Origin: Massilia sp. YIM B02443
GTDB lineage: Bacteria > Pseudomonadota > Gammaproteobacteria > Burkholderiales > Burkholderiaceae_D
Reading direction: 5' to 3'
Assembly (NCBI RefSeq): GCF_030411955.1
Contig: NZ_JASNRA010000004.1
Coordinates: forward strand, 1 to 64,000
DNA length: 64,000 nt
A program made the position numbers and the translations under genes. Below the pieces are notes generated by a model. That model saw only the letters and a program-made list of their open reading frames with translations. It did no database searches and had not been told where the DNA came from. Below, piece after piece: positions 16,730-24,715 of the stretch (the first letter of the stretch is position 1; each line of letters opens with the position of its first letter).

Positions 16730-17617
16730 TCAAGCCTTGGCTTTGATCTTGCCGACCGCGATGCCGGCCTTCTCGATCGACGCGTAGGCGGCGTGGTCGG
16801 CCTTGACGAAGCCGGTGTAGTGCGCCGGCAGCAGGGTCTTGGCCTGCTCCACGGTGATCGCGGTGACGATCTTCTGGATCTGGTCGATGACGGCCTGCGA
16901 CGTGCCTTTCGGGACCACGATGGCGTCATTCGGCAGCGGGGCCGAGGTCCACAGAATCTTGTTCGAGCCCGGCTTGACGCGGCCCGATTCGATCATCGCA
17001 TTGCGGTTGCGATCGAAGTCGGTGGCCATGTCGGCCTGCCCTGCCTGCACCGCCATCTCGTTGGCGGCGTGGGTCGCGCCTTCGGTGTACTTCCAATGCG
17101 TCTTCGGATCGATCTTCCAGACTTCTTTCGCATACCAGGTCGGGACGAGCCAGCCCGAGGTCGAGCCGACATCGGCGAACGACATCCTGAGGCCCTTGGT
17201 GTCAATCGGGAATTTCGTCACTTTCAGGTCAGGACGGCCGATGACGATCGCGTGATAGAACGGCTTCTCGTCGTACTTGACGGTGGCCAGCGCGGTGCAG
17301 CCGGTGCTGTTGTTGGCGATGATGTAGCCCCACGGTCCCATCCACGCCAGGTCGAGCTGGCCCGCGCCCATCGCGACGGCCATGCCGGCCCAGTCGGTGG
17401 TGGCGAACAGTTCGAAGTCGGCGTTCAGTTCTTTCGCCAGGTGGGCGAAGAACGGCATATAGGCCTTCCTGGTGTCTTCGGCGGTCGGCAGCAGCGGGCC
17501 GACGCCGAAGCGCAGCTTGCGGCGCGTCTGGGCCAGTGCCGGCGCGGCGGCGCCGAGTGCGACGGTGCCGGCGGCGGCGAGGCCGGCGGCGAGAAGGGTT
17601 CTGCGGGTGGAGCTCAT
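16730..17617 (-). CDS. PhnD-type periplasmic binding protein
   Basis: A 295-residue binding protein of the phosphate/phosphite/phosphonate class. The signal sequence STRRTLLAAG has a twin-arginine pattern and is followed by ALA-Q, so export by Tat in the folded state is plausible. Family features: RFGVGPLLPTAED at the mature start, LDLAWMGPWGYI, and the ligand-loop stretch SFADVGSTSGWLVP. It begins 39 nt after the DsrE gene. Its position in an operon with TusA/DsrE/MetE-like genes makes a sulfur or methylated compound a possible ligand; this is inference. Confidence 0.85.
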   Translation of the reverse strand: MSSTRRTLLAAGLAAAGTVALGAAAPALAQTRRKLRFGVGPLLPTAEDTRKAYMPFFAHLAKELNADFELFATTDWAGMAVAMGAGQLDLAWMGPWGYIIANNSTGCTALATVKYDEKPFYHAIVIGRPDLKVTKFPIDTKGLRMSFADVGSTSGWLVPTWYAKEVWKIDPKTHWKYTEGATHAANEMAVQAGQADMATDFDRNRNAMIESGRVKPGSNKILWTSAPLPNDAIVVPKGTSQAVIDQIQKIVTAITVEQAKTLLPAHYTGFVKADHAAYASIEKAGIAVGKIKAKA

Positions 17618-17656
17618 GGGGCTGACTTTCTTGTTATTGACGGAGATGACTGGAGA

Positions 17657-18019
17657 TTAGTAGCTCACGCTCGGGCAGCCGTCGCTCATGAACTCCACCA
17701 GCTTGGCGCCACCGACGACGACTGCGCCTGCGACCAGTTTTTCTTCGTCCAGCTTGCGCTTCTTGAAGCACGGCGAGCAGACGTACATCTTGCCGCCGGC
17801 GGCCGCGAAGTTGTCCATCAGTTCCTTCAGCGGCGCGAAGCCTTCTTCGTGGATCGCGTCCGCAAAGCCCTGCTGCGACAGGCGCACGCCTTCGATCGAC
17901 AGGAACACCACGGTTTCCTTGTCCGACGCCACGGCGGCATTGGCGACGACGAAGGCGACGGTGGCCTTGTCGGTGTTATCGAGGCTGCTGGTCAGGTTGA
18001 TCAGGAATTTGTTGGACAT
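17657..18019 (-). CDS. DsrE-family protein with CxxC
   Basis: A 120-residue DsrE/DsrE2-like protein. It begins KFLINLTSSLDN with the Rossmann-like fold, and VVFLSIEGVRL is typical of the family. Cys81 and Cys84 (YVCSPCFKKRK) form a CxxC at the persulfide position and Cys115 lies near the C-terminus. A strong AAGGAG site precedes the ATG. It is the second gene of the operon, 21 nt after the small TusA-like gene. A sulfur-relay role is inferred. Confidence 0.8.
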   Translation of the reverse strand: MSNKFLINLTSSLDNTDKATVAFVVANAAVASDKETVVFLSIEGVRLSQQGFADAIHEEGFAPLKELMDNFAAAGGKMYVCSPCFKKRKLDEEKLVAGAVVVGGAKLVEFMSDGCPSVSY

Positions 18020-18040
18020 GGCGGGTCTCCTTGTGGCGGT

Positions 18041-18265
18041 CTAGGTTTTGGCGCGGATGATGTAGGCGCGCGCGTCGGCGTCGACCGCCAGCAGCGCGTG
18101 GCCGGTCATCGTGCACCAGGCGGGAATATCGGATGGCGCGCCCGGGTCGAGCGCAATCACGCGGAACACCTTGCCCGGTTCGGCGCGCACGCGGCGGCGC
18201 AGTTCCAGCACCAGGTCGCCGCATGCGAGGTCGCCGGCGTTCCATTCGATGTCATGGTCGATCAT
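18041..18265 (-). CDS. Small TusA-like protein
   Basis: A 74-residue single-domain TusA-fold protein. Cys15 lies in GDLACGDLVLELRRR; the usual CPxP is absent, as in the fusion protein's own TusA domain. SDIPAWCTMTGHALL (Cys51) is the well-conserved TusA core. The start MIDHDIEWN is chosen for family length; an upstream in-frame start would add 20 unlikely residues. It is the first gene of the operon. It could hand sulfur to or from the two DsrE proteins and the fusion protein. Confidence 0.8.
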   Translation of the reverse strand: MIDHDIEWNAGDLACGDLVLELRRRVRAEPGKVFRVIALDPGAPSDIPAWCTMTGHALLAVDADARAYIIRAKT

Positions 18266-18296
18266 GCAAAGTTTCTGTTCAGGAATATCGACCGGC

Positions 18297-18325
18297 AGTC
18301 TACGAGAAGATGCGACGATAAGCAA
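18297..18325 (-). promoter_or_regulatory. Candidate promoter of the TusA/DsrE/PhnCDE/MetE-like operon
   Basis: On the minus strand, TTGCTT and TAGACT are separated by 17 bp, with a start expected near 18290, about 25 nt before the TusA-like ATG. The -35 overlaps GCTTAT; the hexamer ATAAGC/GCTTAT is also repeated in the cysB-cysI region, so CysB control is possible but unproven. Confidence 0.4.
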
Positions 18326-18370
18326 CCCGAACAGGATGACCAGCAGTCACCTGATTGCAGGTCCAGCAGA

Positions 18371-18844
18371 CTATTCGCGCAGGAGAATCCCGCCGCCGGC
18401 ATGCTTTTCCATGAACACCGAACACGGATCGTCCGGATAATCACCGAACGGGCCGCGGCGGCGGTAACCCATCCCTTCATACAACAGCAGCGCTTCCGGT
18501 TGGGTAGGCCCGGTCTCGAGCATCAAGGTGCTGCAACCGCGGCCCACGGCCGCCAGCTCCAGCGCTTCCATCAGGCGGCGCGCCAGGCCTTGCCCGCGCG
18601 CCTGGGGACGCACATACACGCGCTTGATCTCGGCATACTCGGGATTCAGCACGATGGCGCCGCAGCCGACCGTGGCGCCGGCGCCATCGCGCACGACCGC
18701 GAACAGCACGCCGGGGTCGAGCAGCGAGGCGATGTCGAGTGCGTACACGCTGTCGGCCGGGTACAGCGCATACAGATAGGCGTCGAGCTCCGCGATCAAG
18801 GCGTGCACGTCGGGTTGGTCGGGTGTTTCGAATGCGATCTGCAT
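18371..18844 (-). CDS. GNAT-family N-acetyltransferase
   Basis: A 157-residue acetyltransferase. The acetyl-CoA loop is VRPQARGQGLARRLMEAL (Q/RxxGxG/A), preceded by strand AEIKRVYV, with the C-terminal motif LYEGMGYRRRGPFGDYPDD typical of single-domain GNATs acting on small molecules or amino groups. The ATG is chosen because GGAAG lies 5 nt upstream; an ATG 12 nt further up is possible. The acceptor is unknown. It is not part of the TusA operon by spacing (105 nt). Confidence 0.8.
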   Translation of the reverse strand: MQIAFETPDQPDVHALIAELDAYLYALYPADSVYALDIASLLDPGVLFAVVRDGAGATVGCGAIVLNPEYAEIKRVYVRPQARGQGLARRLMEALELAAVGRGCSTLMLETGPTQPEALLLYEGMGYRRRGPFGDYPDDPCSVFMEKHAGGGILLRE

Positions 18845-18888
18845 GAAGGCTTCCATGGCGGTTTGGAAGCCGATGAGTATAGCTTCTC

Positions 18889-19245
18889 TCAGCCGCCGGA
18901 TCGCTTGGGCTGATGGCCGAGCCTTGTCAGCGTTTCCATGATCAGGTCGCAGTGGTCGCCCTGCACTTCGATCACGCCATCCTTGACGGTGCCGCCGCAA
19001 CCGCAGGCGCTGCGCAACCCCTTGCCCAGCGCGGCCAATGCGGCGGCGTCCAGCGCCAGGCCTTTCACCAGCGTGACGCACTTGCCGCCGCGGCCCTTGG
19101 TCTGGCGCGAGACGCGCACCACGCCGTCGCCCGCCGGCACGCTCCTGGCCTTGCAGGCGCATTGCGCGACCGGCTGGCGGCATTCCGGGCACATGCGCCC
19201 GCTTTCGGTGGAATAGACCAGGCCACCGCTTGAACTGCTCTTCAT
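18889..19245 (-). CDS. YciH/SUI1 translation initiation factor-like protein
   Basis: A 118-residue protein with an N-terminal Cys-rich piece (MCPECRQPVAQCACK, zinc-binding pattern) and a C-terminal SUI1/eIF1 domain containing KGRGGKCVTLVKGL and ACGCGGTVKDGVIEVQGDH. YciH proteins modulate start-codon selection and are dispensable under normal growth. AAGGAA precedes the ATG. It starts 7 nt after the stop of the periplasmic protein gene upstream. Confidence 0.88.
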   Translation of the reverse strand: MKSSSSGGLVYSTESGRMCPECRQPVAQCACKARSVPAGDGVVRVSRQTKGRGGKCVTLVKGLALDAAALAALGKGLRSACGCGGTVKDGVIEVQGDHCDLIMETLTRLGHQPKRSGG

Positions 19246-19252
19246 GATTTCC

Positions 19253-19888
19253 TTATTGGCGACGCGGCTGGCATTCGCTGCGGTAAGCCTCGGCATACGG
19301 TTTATCGAAGCACGCGATCAAGCCGTCGACCACGTCGATATTCGGCGGCCAGCGCATTTTCATGGTCTCGCCATTGCCCATGTCGACATCGAAGTAGCCG
19401 TCCACCACGATCACCGGCGCGTTCGGGCCGCTCGGCGGCGCGACGGCGGCCAGCTTCGCGCGCTGTTGCTGCAGGGCCGCCATGTCCTTGCGCAGGAAGG
19501 CGATCGAGGCATCCACGTAGATGTTCCAGCCGCTCTTGTCCGGCACGCCCGGGCCCCTGCGTGCCTGCGTCATCAGCGCGATGGCTTCCGGCGTCTGGCC
19601 GGAGGAGGCGCGCAGTTGCGCTTCGTGCCAGATCAGCAGGCCCGGACTGACGCCGTGCTTCCGGCGCCAGTCGCGAATCAGATCGGCGGCAGCGACGTTG
19701 CAGCCCGGCTTGTCCGCAACTGCACGCCAGCCACCAGCCATGTCCTGGTCGAACTGCTGTTCGTCCAGCGCCAACAGGCGCGCCCGGTCGACGCCGCACT
19801 CGGTGCTGGAGAGCGACTGCGCGGCGTGCGACGAAAACGAGACCAGCAGCGAACAGGAAAAGAGCGCGGTCAGGAGGCGATTGATCAC
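19253..19888 (-). CDS. Periplasmic hypothetical protein
   Basis: A 211-residue protein with a signal peptide (about 1-22, ending SSHAA). The mature part has cysteines at ECGVD, PGCNV, ACFDK and SECQPRR, possibly two disulfides, and a helical middle (GQTPEAIALMTQARRG) resembling a TPR-like hairpin. No catalytic motif is seen and I do not recognise a family. It is co-directional with and 7 nt from the YciH gene and 19 nt after the methyltransferase gene. Confidence 0.7.
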   Translation of the reverse strand: MINRLLTALFSCSLLVSFSSHAAQSLSSTECGVDRARLLALDEQQFDQDMAGGWRAVADKPGCNVAAADLIRDWRRKHGVSPGLLIWHEAQLRASSGQTPEAIALMTQARRGPGVPDKSGWNIYVDASIAFLRKDMAALQQQRAKLAAVAPPSGPNAPVIVVDGYFDVDMGNGETMKMRWPPNIDVVDGLIACFDKPYAEAYRSECQPRRQ

Positions 19889-19907
19889 GGCGTCGCGGAT
19901 AGCAGGA

Positions 19908-20588
19908 TTACTTCAGGCGGCAGGTCAGCACCCGATAGAACTCCCAGCGCGCGATCTTGATCTCGCGCCCGGCATTGCCCAGCTTCTTGCGCAGCGCGCT
20001 GTCGGTCGGGTAGCCCTTGGGCAGTTCGTGGCGGTTGCCGTCGGCGTCCTGCAGGATCTCGTAGGTGTTGCCCTGCAGGTCGGTGCGGGCGATGGTGGCG
20101 CTCTCGCCTTCCACATACTCGTCGTCGAACAGCACCAAGAGCACGTCCTTGCCGACGCGCTTCTTGAGGCTCGCCAGCAGGACGTCCTGTTGATCGCGCG
20201 TCAGGTGCGACCACAGGCCGGCCATGAACACGGCGGTAAACTTGCCGCCCTCGCCGGCCAGGTCGTCCGGCAGATCCAGCACATCGGCCTGGCGATAGGT
20301 GACGTTGGCCGGCGCGTCGCCGTGGGTGCGCGCCTGCTCCAGCATCGCCGCGCTGGCGTCGACCGCGACGATCGACTCGGCCGTCTCGGCCAGCACCTCG
20401 GTCCAGCCGCCGGTGCCGCAGCCCAGTTCCAGGATGCGGTGGCCGGCCAGCAGCGTCGAGATCTGCTCGTGCGCTTCGTCCAGGTCTTCCAGCTGCTCTT
20501 CCGAATAGTCGGCGCTTTCGTTGTCGTAGAACTCGGCGACGCTGTCGAAATAAGCGATCACCGGGTTCGTTGCCGCGTTCTTGTCCAT
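19908..20588 (-). CDS. Class I SAM-dependent methyltransferase
   Basis: A 226-residue Rossmann methyltransferase. Motif I is ILELGCGTGGWTEVL, motif II VAVDASAAMLEQAR, post-II ADVLDLP. The short acidic N-terminal stretch (YSEEQLEDLDEAHEQI) is helical. The third possible ATG is chosen because GAGGATT precedes it; two earlier ATGs lack a ribosome site. It lies 25 nt downstream of cysB on the same strand and may share its transcript. Methyl acceptor unknown. Confidence 0.82.
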   Translation of the reverse strand: MDKNAATNPVIAYFDSVAEFYDNESADYSEEQLEDLDEAHEQISTLLAGHRILELGCGTGGWTEVLAETAESIVAVDASAAMLEQARTHGDAPANVTYRQADVLDLPDDLAGEGGKFTAVFMAGLWSHLTRDQQDVLLASLKKRVGKDVLLVLFDDEYVEGESATIARTDLQGNTYEILQDADGNRHELPKGYPTDSALRKKLGNAGREIKIARWEFYRVLTCRLK

Positions 20589-20613
20589 CTTAAAATCCTC
20601 GTCCATCAATACA

Positions 20614-21552
20614 TCAAAGTTCGTAGTTCTCGCCGCCGCGCATCGCCGACTCGACCATCTTGCGGTTCAGGGTCGGGGCCAGCAGCTCGATGAAGGTGTA
20701 GATATAGCTGCGCAGGTAGGCGCCCTGCTTGATCGCCACGCGCGAGGTGTTCATGCCGAACAGGTGGCCGACCGGCAGCGCGCGCAGGTTGCGGTCGCGT
20801 TCCGGGTCGAAGGCCATGCCGGCGATGATGCCGATGCCCATGCCCAGCTCGACATAGGTCTTGATCACGTCGGCGTCGATCGCTTCCAGCAGCACGTCCG
20901 GTTTCAGGTGGCGCAGGCCGAACGCGTGGTCGATCTTGCTGCGGCCGGCGAAGGCGGCATCATACGTGATCACCGGGTAGGTCGCGATCTCTTCCAGCGA
21001 CACCGCGCGCGATTTGAACAGCGGATGGTCGGGCGGGGCCACCACCACGTGCTCCCATTGATAGGCCGGAAGCGTGATCAGGTTGTCCACCGCCGCGATC
21101 GACTCGGTGGCAATGGCCAGGTCGGCCTGGTCGTTCTTGACCATGTCGGCGATCTGCTTCGGGTTGCCCTGCAACAGCGACAGGCGCACCTTCGGGTACT
21201 TCTGCATGAAGGCCTGCACCACCTTCGGCAGCATGTAGCGCGCCTGGGTGTGGGTGGTGGCGATGGTGAAGCTGCCGCTGTCGTGGGCGGCGTATTCCTT
21301 GCCGATGCGTTTCAGGCTGTCGATTTCCTGCATGATCAGCTCGACCGACTGCAGCACCAGCCGCCCCGGCTCGGTCAGGCCGCGGATGCGCTTGCCGTGG
21401 CGGGTAAAGATGTCGACCCCGAGCTCTTCCTCGAGCTCGATGATCGCCTTCGACACCCCCGGCTGGGAAGTGAACAGCGCCTTGGCCGCGTCGGTCAGGT
21501 TGTAGTTCTGGCGCACGGCCTCGCGCACGAAGCGCAGCTGGTGAAGATTCAT
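20614..21552 (-). CDS. cysB: CysB, LysR-type regulator of sulfate assimilation
   Basis: A 312-residue LysR regulator. The winged helix (1-60) begins MNLHQLRFVREAVRQNYNLT and includes ALFTSQPGVSKAIIELEEEL, which is the CysB/Cbl signature; the effector domain follows (TTHTQARYMLP near 100, FDPERDRNLRALPVGHLF). CysB activates sulfate assimilation genes with N-acetylserine or O-acetylserine as inducer. It is divergent from cysI with a 171-bp gap. Confidence 0.93.
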   Translation of the reverse strand: MNLHQLRFVREAVRQNYNLTDAAKALFTSQPGVSKAIIELEEELGVDIFTRHGKRIRGLTEPGRLVLQSVELIMQEIDSLKRIGKEYAAHDSGSFTIATTHTQARYMLPKVVQAFMQKYPKVRLSLLQGNPKQIADMVKNDQADLAIATESIAAVDNLITLPAYQWEHVVVAPPDHPLFKSRAVSLEEIATYPVITYDAAFAGRSKIDHAFGLRHLKPDVLLEAIDADVIKTYVELGMGIGIIAGMAFDPERDRNLRALPVGHLFGMNTSRVAIKQGAYLRSYIYTFIELLAPTLNRKMVESAMRGGENYEL

Positions 21553-21598
21553 TCTATGTAATTTTTCTTGCAGGTTTGTCAGCGAACGACATTTTAAG

Positions 21599-21671
21599 AT
21601 GCTTATTCGGGTTACGTATATAAGCAAATAAATTATCCGTAGTTTGGAATATAAGCGCCGCTCCGTATCAT
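21599..21671 (+). promoter_or_regulatory. Probable CysB-controlled promoter region of cysI
   Basis: TTGGAA (21644-21649), a 16-bp spacer and TATCAT (21666-21671) form a candidate promoter with start near 21678. The hexamer ATAAGC occurs three times in about 55 bp, as GCTTAT at 21601 and ATAAGC at about 21620 and 21650, the last inside the spacer. These are candidate CysB half-sites; I know no published site for this organism. Confidence 0.45.
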
Positions 21672-21689
21672 CGGAACATTATTTAATGG

Positions 21690-21708
21690 GCGAACAACAT
21701 CTGTTCGC
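21690..21708 (+). promoter_or_regulatory. Inverted repeat in the cysI leader
   Basis: GCGAACA, a 5-nt spacer and TGTTCGC form a perfect inverted repeat ending 15 nt before the cysI ATG, just ahead of the AGAGG ribosome site. It could be an operator or an mRNA hairpin limiting initiation. A flanking TCCGTA...TACGGA pair (21662-21667 and 21709-21714) could extend it. Confidence 0.5.
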
Positions 21709-21723
21709 TACGGATCAGAGGCC

Positions 21724-23412
21724 ATGTACCGCTACGACCACTACGACCATCTCATCGTGCGCGAACGGATCGCACAATACCGCGATCAGGTCGCACGCCG
21801 CCTGAGCGGTGAGCTGCTTGAAGAAGAATTCCTGCCGCTGCGCCTGCAGAACGGCCTGTATATGCAGCGCCACGCCTACATGCTGCGCGTCGCCGTGCCC
21901 TACGGCCTGCTGTCGAGCGCGCAGATGCGCATGTTCGCCCATATCGCGCGCAAGTACGACCGCGGCTACGGCCACTTCACCACGCGCCAGAACATCCAGT
22001 ACAACTGGATCGAGCTGGAGCAGACTCCGGACATCCTCGAGCACCTGGCCTCGGTCGAGATGCACGCCATCCAGACCTCGGGCAACTGCATCCGCAACAT
22101 CACCACCGACGAATACGCCGGCGTGGCGGCGGACGAGATCATCGACCCGCGCCCGTTCGCCGAGATCCTGCGCCAGTGGAGCACCTTCCACCCGGAATTC
22201 GCCGCCCTGCCGCGCAAGTTCAAGGTGGCGATCAATGGCGCCCTGGAAGACCGCGCCGCCATCGCCGTGCACGACATCGGCCTGACCGTGGTGCGGAGCG
22301 AATCGGGCGAAGTCGGCTTCAAGTTCATGGCCGGCGGCGGCATGGGCCGCACGCCGATCCTGGGCAGCGTGATCCGCGAGTTCCTGCCGTGGCAGCACCT
22401 GCTGACCTATACCGAAGCCGTGATGCGCGTGTATAACCAGAACGGTCGGCGCGACAACAAATACAAGGCGCGCATCAAAATCCTGCTGAAAGCCTTGGGC
22501 GTGGAGGAATTCACGCGCCAGGTCGAGGCGGAATGGGCCGACCTGAAAGATGGTCCGGAAACCTTGACCCAGGAAGAATTTGACCGCGTCGCCAAGTGGT
22601 TCCAGCCGCACGCCTATCGCGAGCTGAGCGACACCGACGTGCTGGCATCGCAGCCGGATAATCGTGCCTTCGCCAACTGGCTCAATCGCAACGTCAAGCC
22701 GCACAAGGTGCCGGGCTACGCTGCGGTCGTCCTGTCGCTGAAGAAAACCGGCGTGCCGCCGGGCGACGCCACCGCCGAGCAGATGGACTTCGTGGCCGAC
22801 CTTAGCGACCGCTTCAGCTTTGGCGAAGTGCGCGTGACGCACGAGCAGAACCTGGTGCTGGCCGACGTCGAGCAAAGCCAGCTGTTCGAAGTGTGGCAGC
22901 TGGCCAAGTCGAAAGGCATGGCGACGCCGAACATCGGTCTGCTGACCGACATCATCGCCTGCCCCGGCGGCGATTATTGCTCGCTGGCGAATGCGAAATC
23001 GATCCCGATCGCCGCCGCCATCGCGGAACGCTTCGACGACCTCGACTTCCAGCACGACATCGGCGACATCGAACTGAACATCTCGGGCTGCATCAACGCC
23101 TGCGGCCACCACCACGTCGGCAATATCGGCGTGCTGGGCGTGGACAAGGACGGCAGCGAGTGGTACCAGGTGTCGATCGGCGGCGCCCAGGGCAACGACT
23201 CAAGCATCGGCAAGATCATCGGGCCGTCGTTCTCGGCCACGCAGATGCCGGAAGTCGTCGGCCGCCTGCTGGAAACCTATGTGCAATGTCGTGTCGAAGG
23301 CGAACGCTTCGTCGACACCGTGCAGCGCCTCGGCATCGCGCCGTTCAAGGAACATGTGTATGCCACTCCGATCGCGGCGGGCGAACTGACCGGAGAGGAC
23401 CACTATGCTTGA
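21724..23412 (+). CDS. cysI: Sulfite reductase hemoprotein (nitrite/sulfite reductase family)
   Basis: A 562-residue siroheme/[4Fe-4S] enzyme that reduces sulfite to sulfide. The two ferredoxin-like repeats include RQNIQYNWIELEQ, and the cluster ligands are in IIACPGGDYCSLAN and ISGCINACGHHHVG (C-x5-C ... C-x3-C), the sulfite/nitrite reductase pattern. Being first in a cys operon under CysB, sulfite is the expected substrate. No flavoprotein (cysJ) is nearby, so electrons probably come from ferredoxin or through the downstream DUF934 protein. It overlaps that gene by 8 nt. Confidence 0.93.
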   Translation: MYRYDHYDHLIVRERIAQYRDQVARRLSGELLEEEFLPLRLQNGLYMQRHAYMLRVAVPYGLLSSAQMRMFAHIARKYDRGYGHFTTRQNIQYNWIELEQTPDILEHLASVEMHAIQTSGNCIRNITTDEYAGVAADEIIDPRPFAEILRQWSTFHPEFAALPRKFKVAINGALEDRAAIAVHDIGLTVVRSESGEVGFKFMAGGGMGRTPILGSVIREFLPWQHLLTYTEAVMRVYNQNGRRDNKYKARIKILLKALGVEEFTRQVEAEWADLKDGPETLTQEEFDRVAKWFQPHAYRELSDTDVLASQPDNRAFANWLNRNVKPHKVPGYAAVVLSLKKTGVPPGDATAEQMDFVADLSDRFSFGEVRVTHEQNLVLADVEQSQLFEVWQLAKSKGMATPNIGLLTDIIACPGGDYCSLANAKSIPIAAAIAERFDDLDFQHDIGDIELNISGCINACGHHHVGNIGVLGVDKDGSEWYQVSIGGAQGNDSSIGKIIGPSFSATQMPEVVGRLLETYVQCRVEGERFVDTVQRLGIAPFKEHVYATPIAAGELTGEDHYA

Positions 23413-23962
23413 TTCACACCCGCAAATCATCAAAGGCCGCGCAGTCGTCAATGACGACTGGAGCGTGCTGCGCCTGGACGAAGGCCAGACACCTGACACC
23501 GTGGAAGTCCCGGCCGGCAAGATCATCGTCCCGCTGACCGTGTGGCAGGCCCAGCGCGACGCGCTGGCCGAGCGCCCTGCCCTGGGCATCTGGCTCGCTC
23601 CTGACGAACGTGCGGAAGCACTGAAGGACGACCTGCAGCGCTTTGCCGTGATCGCCGTCGATTTCCCGAAATTCACCGACGGCCGCGGCTACTCGACCGC
23701 TTTCAACCTGCGCAAGCGCCTGGGCTGGACCGGCGAACTGCGCGCGATCGGCGACGTGCTGCGCGACCAGCTGTTCCAGATGGCGCGCTGCGGCTTCGAC
23801 GCCTACGCCACCCGCCAGGACCGCAGCATCCACGATGCGCTCAAGGGCCTGTCGGTGTTCTCGGAAACCTACCAGGCCTCGGTCGACAATCCGCTGCCGC
23901 TGTTCCGCCGCGCGCCACGGGACGTCCCTGCCGAACACCGCGACGTCGGCGCCGGCATCTAG
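23405..23962 (+). CDS. DUF934 protein of the sulfite-reductase operon
   Basis: A 185-residue protein of the DUF934 family, which in beta- and gammaproteobacteria sits right after cysI-type reductases. Conserved stretch: VAVDFPKFTDGRGYSTAFNL, then LRKRLGWTGELRAIGDVLRDQ and MARCGFDAYA. No cofactor motif is obvious. The 8-nt overlap with cysI implies coupled translation and an accessory role in sulfite reduction; biochemical function is not established as far as I know. Confidence 0.88.
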   Translation: MLDSHPQIIKGRAVVNDDWSVLRLDEGQTPDTVEVPAGKIIVPLTVWQAQRDALAERPALGIWLAPDERAEALKDDLQRFAVIAVDFPKFTDGRGYSTAFNLRKRLGWTGELRAIGDVLRDQLFQMARCGFDAYATRQDRSIHDALKGLSVFSETYQASVDNPLPLFRRAPRDVPAEHRDVGAGI

Positions 23963-23974
23963 GAGTTTGACAAC

Positions 23975-24691
23975 ATGAGCGACCTGCACCGTCGCGTGGA
24001 AGAAACCCGCGCGATCCTGGCCCGTATTGCGCGCGATTTCTCGCCGGCCGTGTTCGCCTCGAGCCTGGCCGCCGAAGACATGGTGCTGACCGACCTGATC
24101 TTCAAGGATCAACTGCCGATCGGCATCTTCTCGCTCGAGACCGGGCGTCTGCACGCCGAGACGCTGTCGATGATCGACCGCGTCAAGCAAACCTACGGTT
24201 ACGACATCGCCCTGTTCAAGCCGCAGCCGGAAGCCGTCGATGCCTACGTCACCCGGAACGGCCTGAACGCCTTCTACGACAGCGTCGAGATGCGCAAGGA
24301 ATGCTGCCGCATCCGCAAGGTCGAGCCGCTCGGCCGCGCCCTGGCCGGAAAGCAGGCGTGGATCACCGGCCAGCGCCGCTCGCAATCGACCACGCGCGCC
24401 GAACTGGCCGTGCAAGAAGACGACCTCGGCCACGGCATGCAGAAGTTCAACCCGCTGGCCGACTGGAGCGAAGCCGACATCTGGGAGTACCTGCGCGAGC
24501 ATCAGGTCCCGTACAACGTCCTGCACGACCGCGGCTACCCCTCGATCGGCTGCGAACCCTGCACCCGCGCCATCCAGCCGGGCGAGGACGTGCGCGCCGG
24601 CCGCTGGTGGTGGGAAAACCCGGAATCGAAGGAATGCGGTCTGCACGTGGTGGACGGCAAACTTATCCGCATCAAATCCGTGGCAGCTTGA
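23975..24691 (+). CDS. cysH: Adenylyl-sulfate (APS) reductase
   Basis: A 238-residue thioredoxin-dependent reductase that makes sulfite from APS. The four iron-sulfur ligands of the APS-type enzyme are present (KECCRIRK and IGCEPCTRA), as is the C-terminal catalytic KECGLH. N-terminal SSLAAEDMVLTDL and LETGRL bind the nucleotide. The clusters indicate APS rather than PAPS as substrate, consistent with no cysC kinase or CysC domain in this operon. It starts 12 nt after the DUF934 gene. Confidence 0.93.
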   Translation: MSDLHRRVEETRAILARIARDFSPAVFASSLAAEDMVLTDLIFKDQLPIGIFSLETGRLHAETLSMIDRVKQTYGYDIALFKPQPEAVDAYVTRNGLNAFYDSVEMRKECCRIRKVEPLGRALAGKQAWITGQRRSQSTTRAELAVQEDDLGHGMQKFNPLADWSEADIWEYLREHQVPYNVLHDRGYPSIGCEPCTRAIQPGEDVRAGRWWWENPESKECGLHVVDGKLIRIKSVAA

Positions 24692-24715
24692 GCCACGACT
24701 AGCACAGGCACAGAC

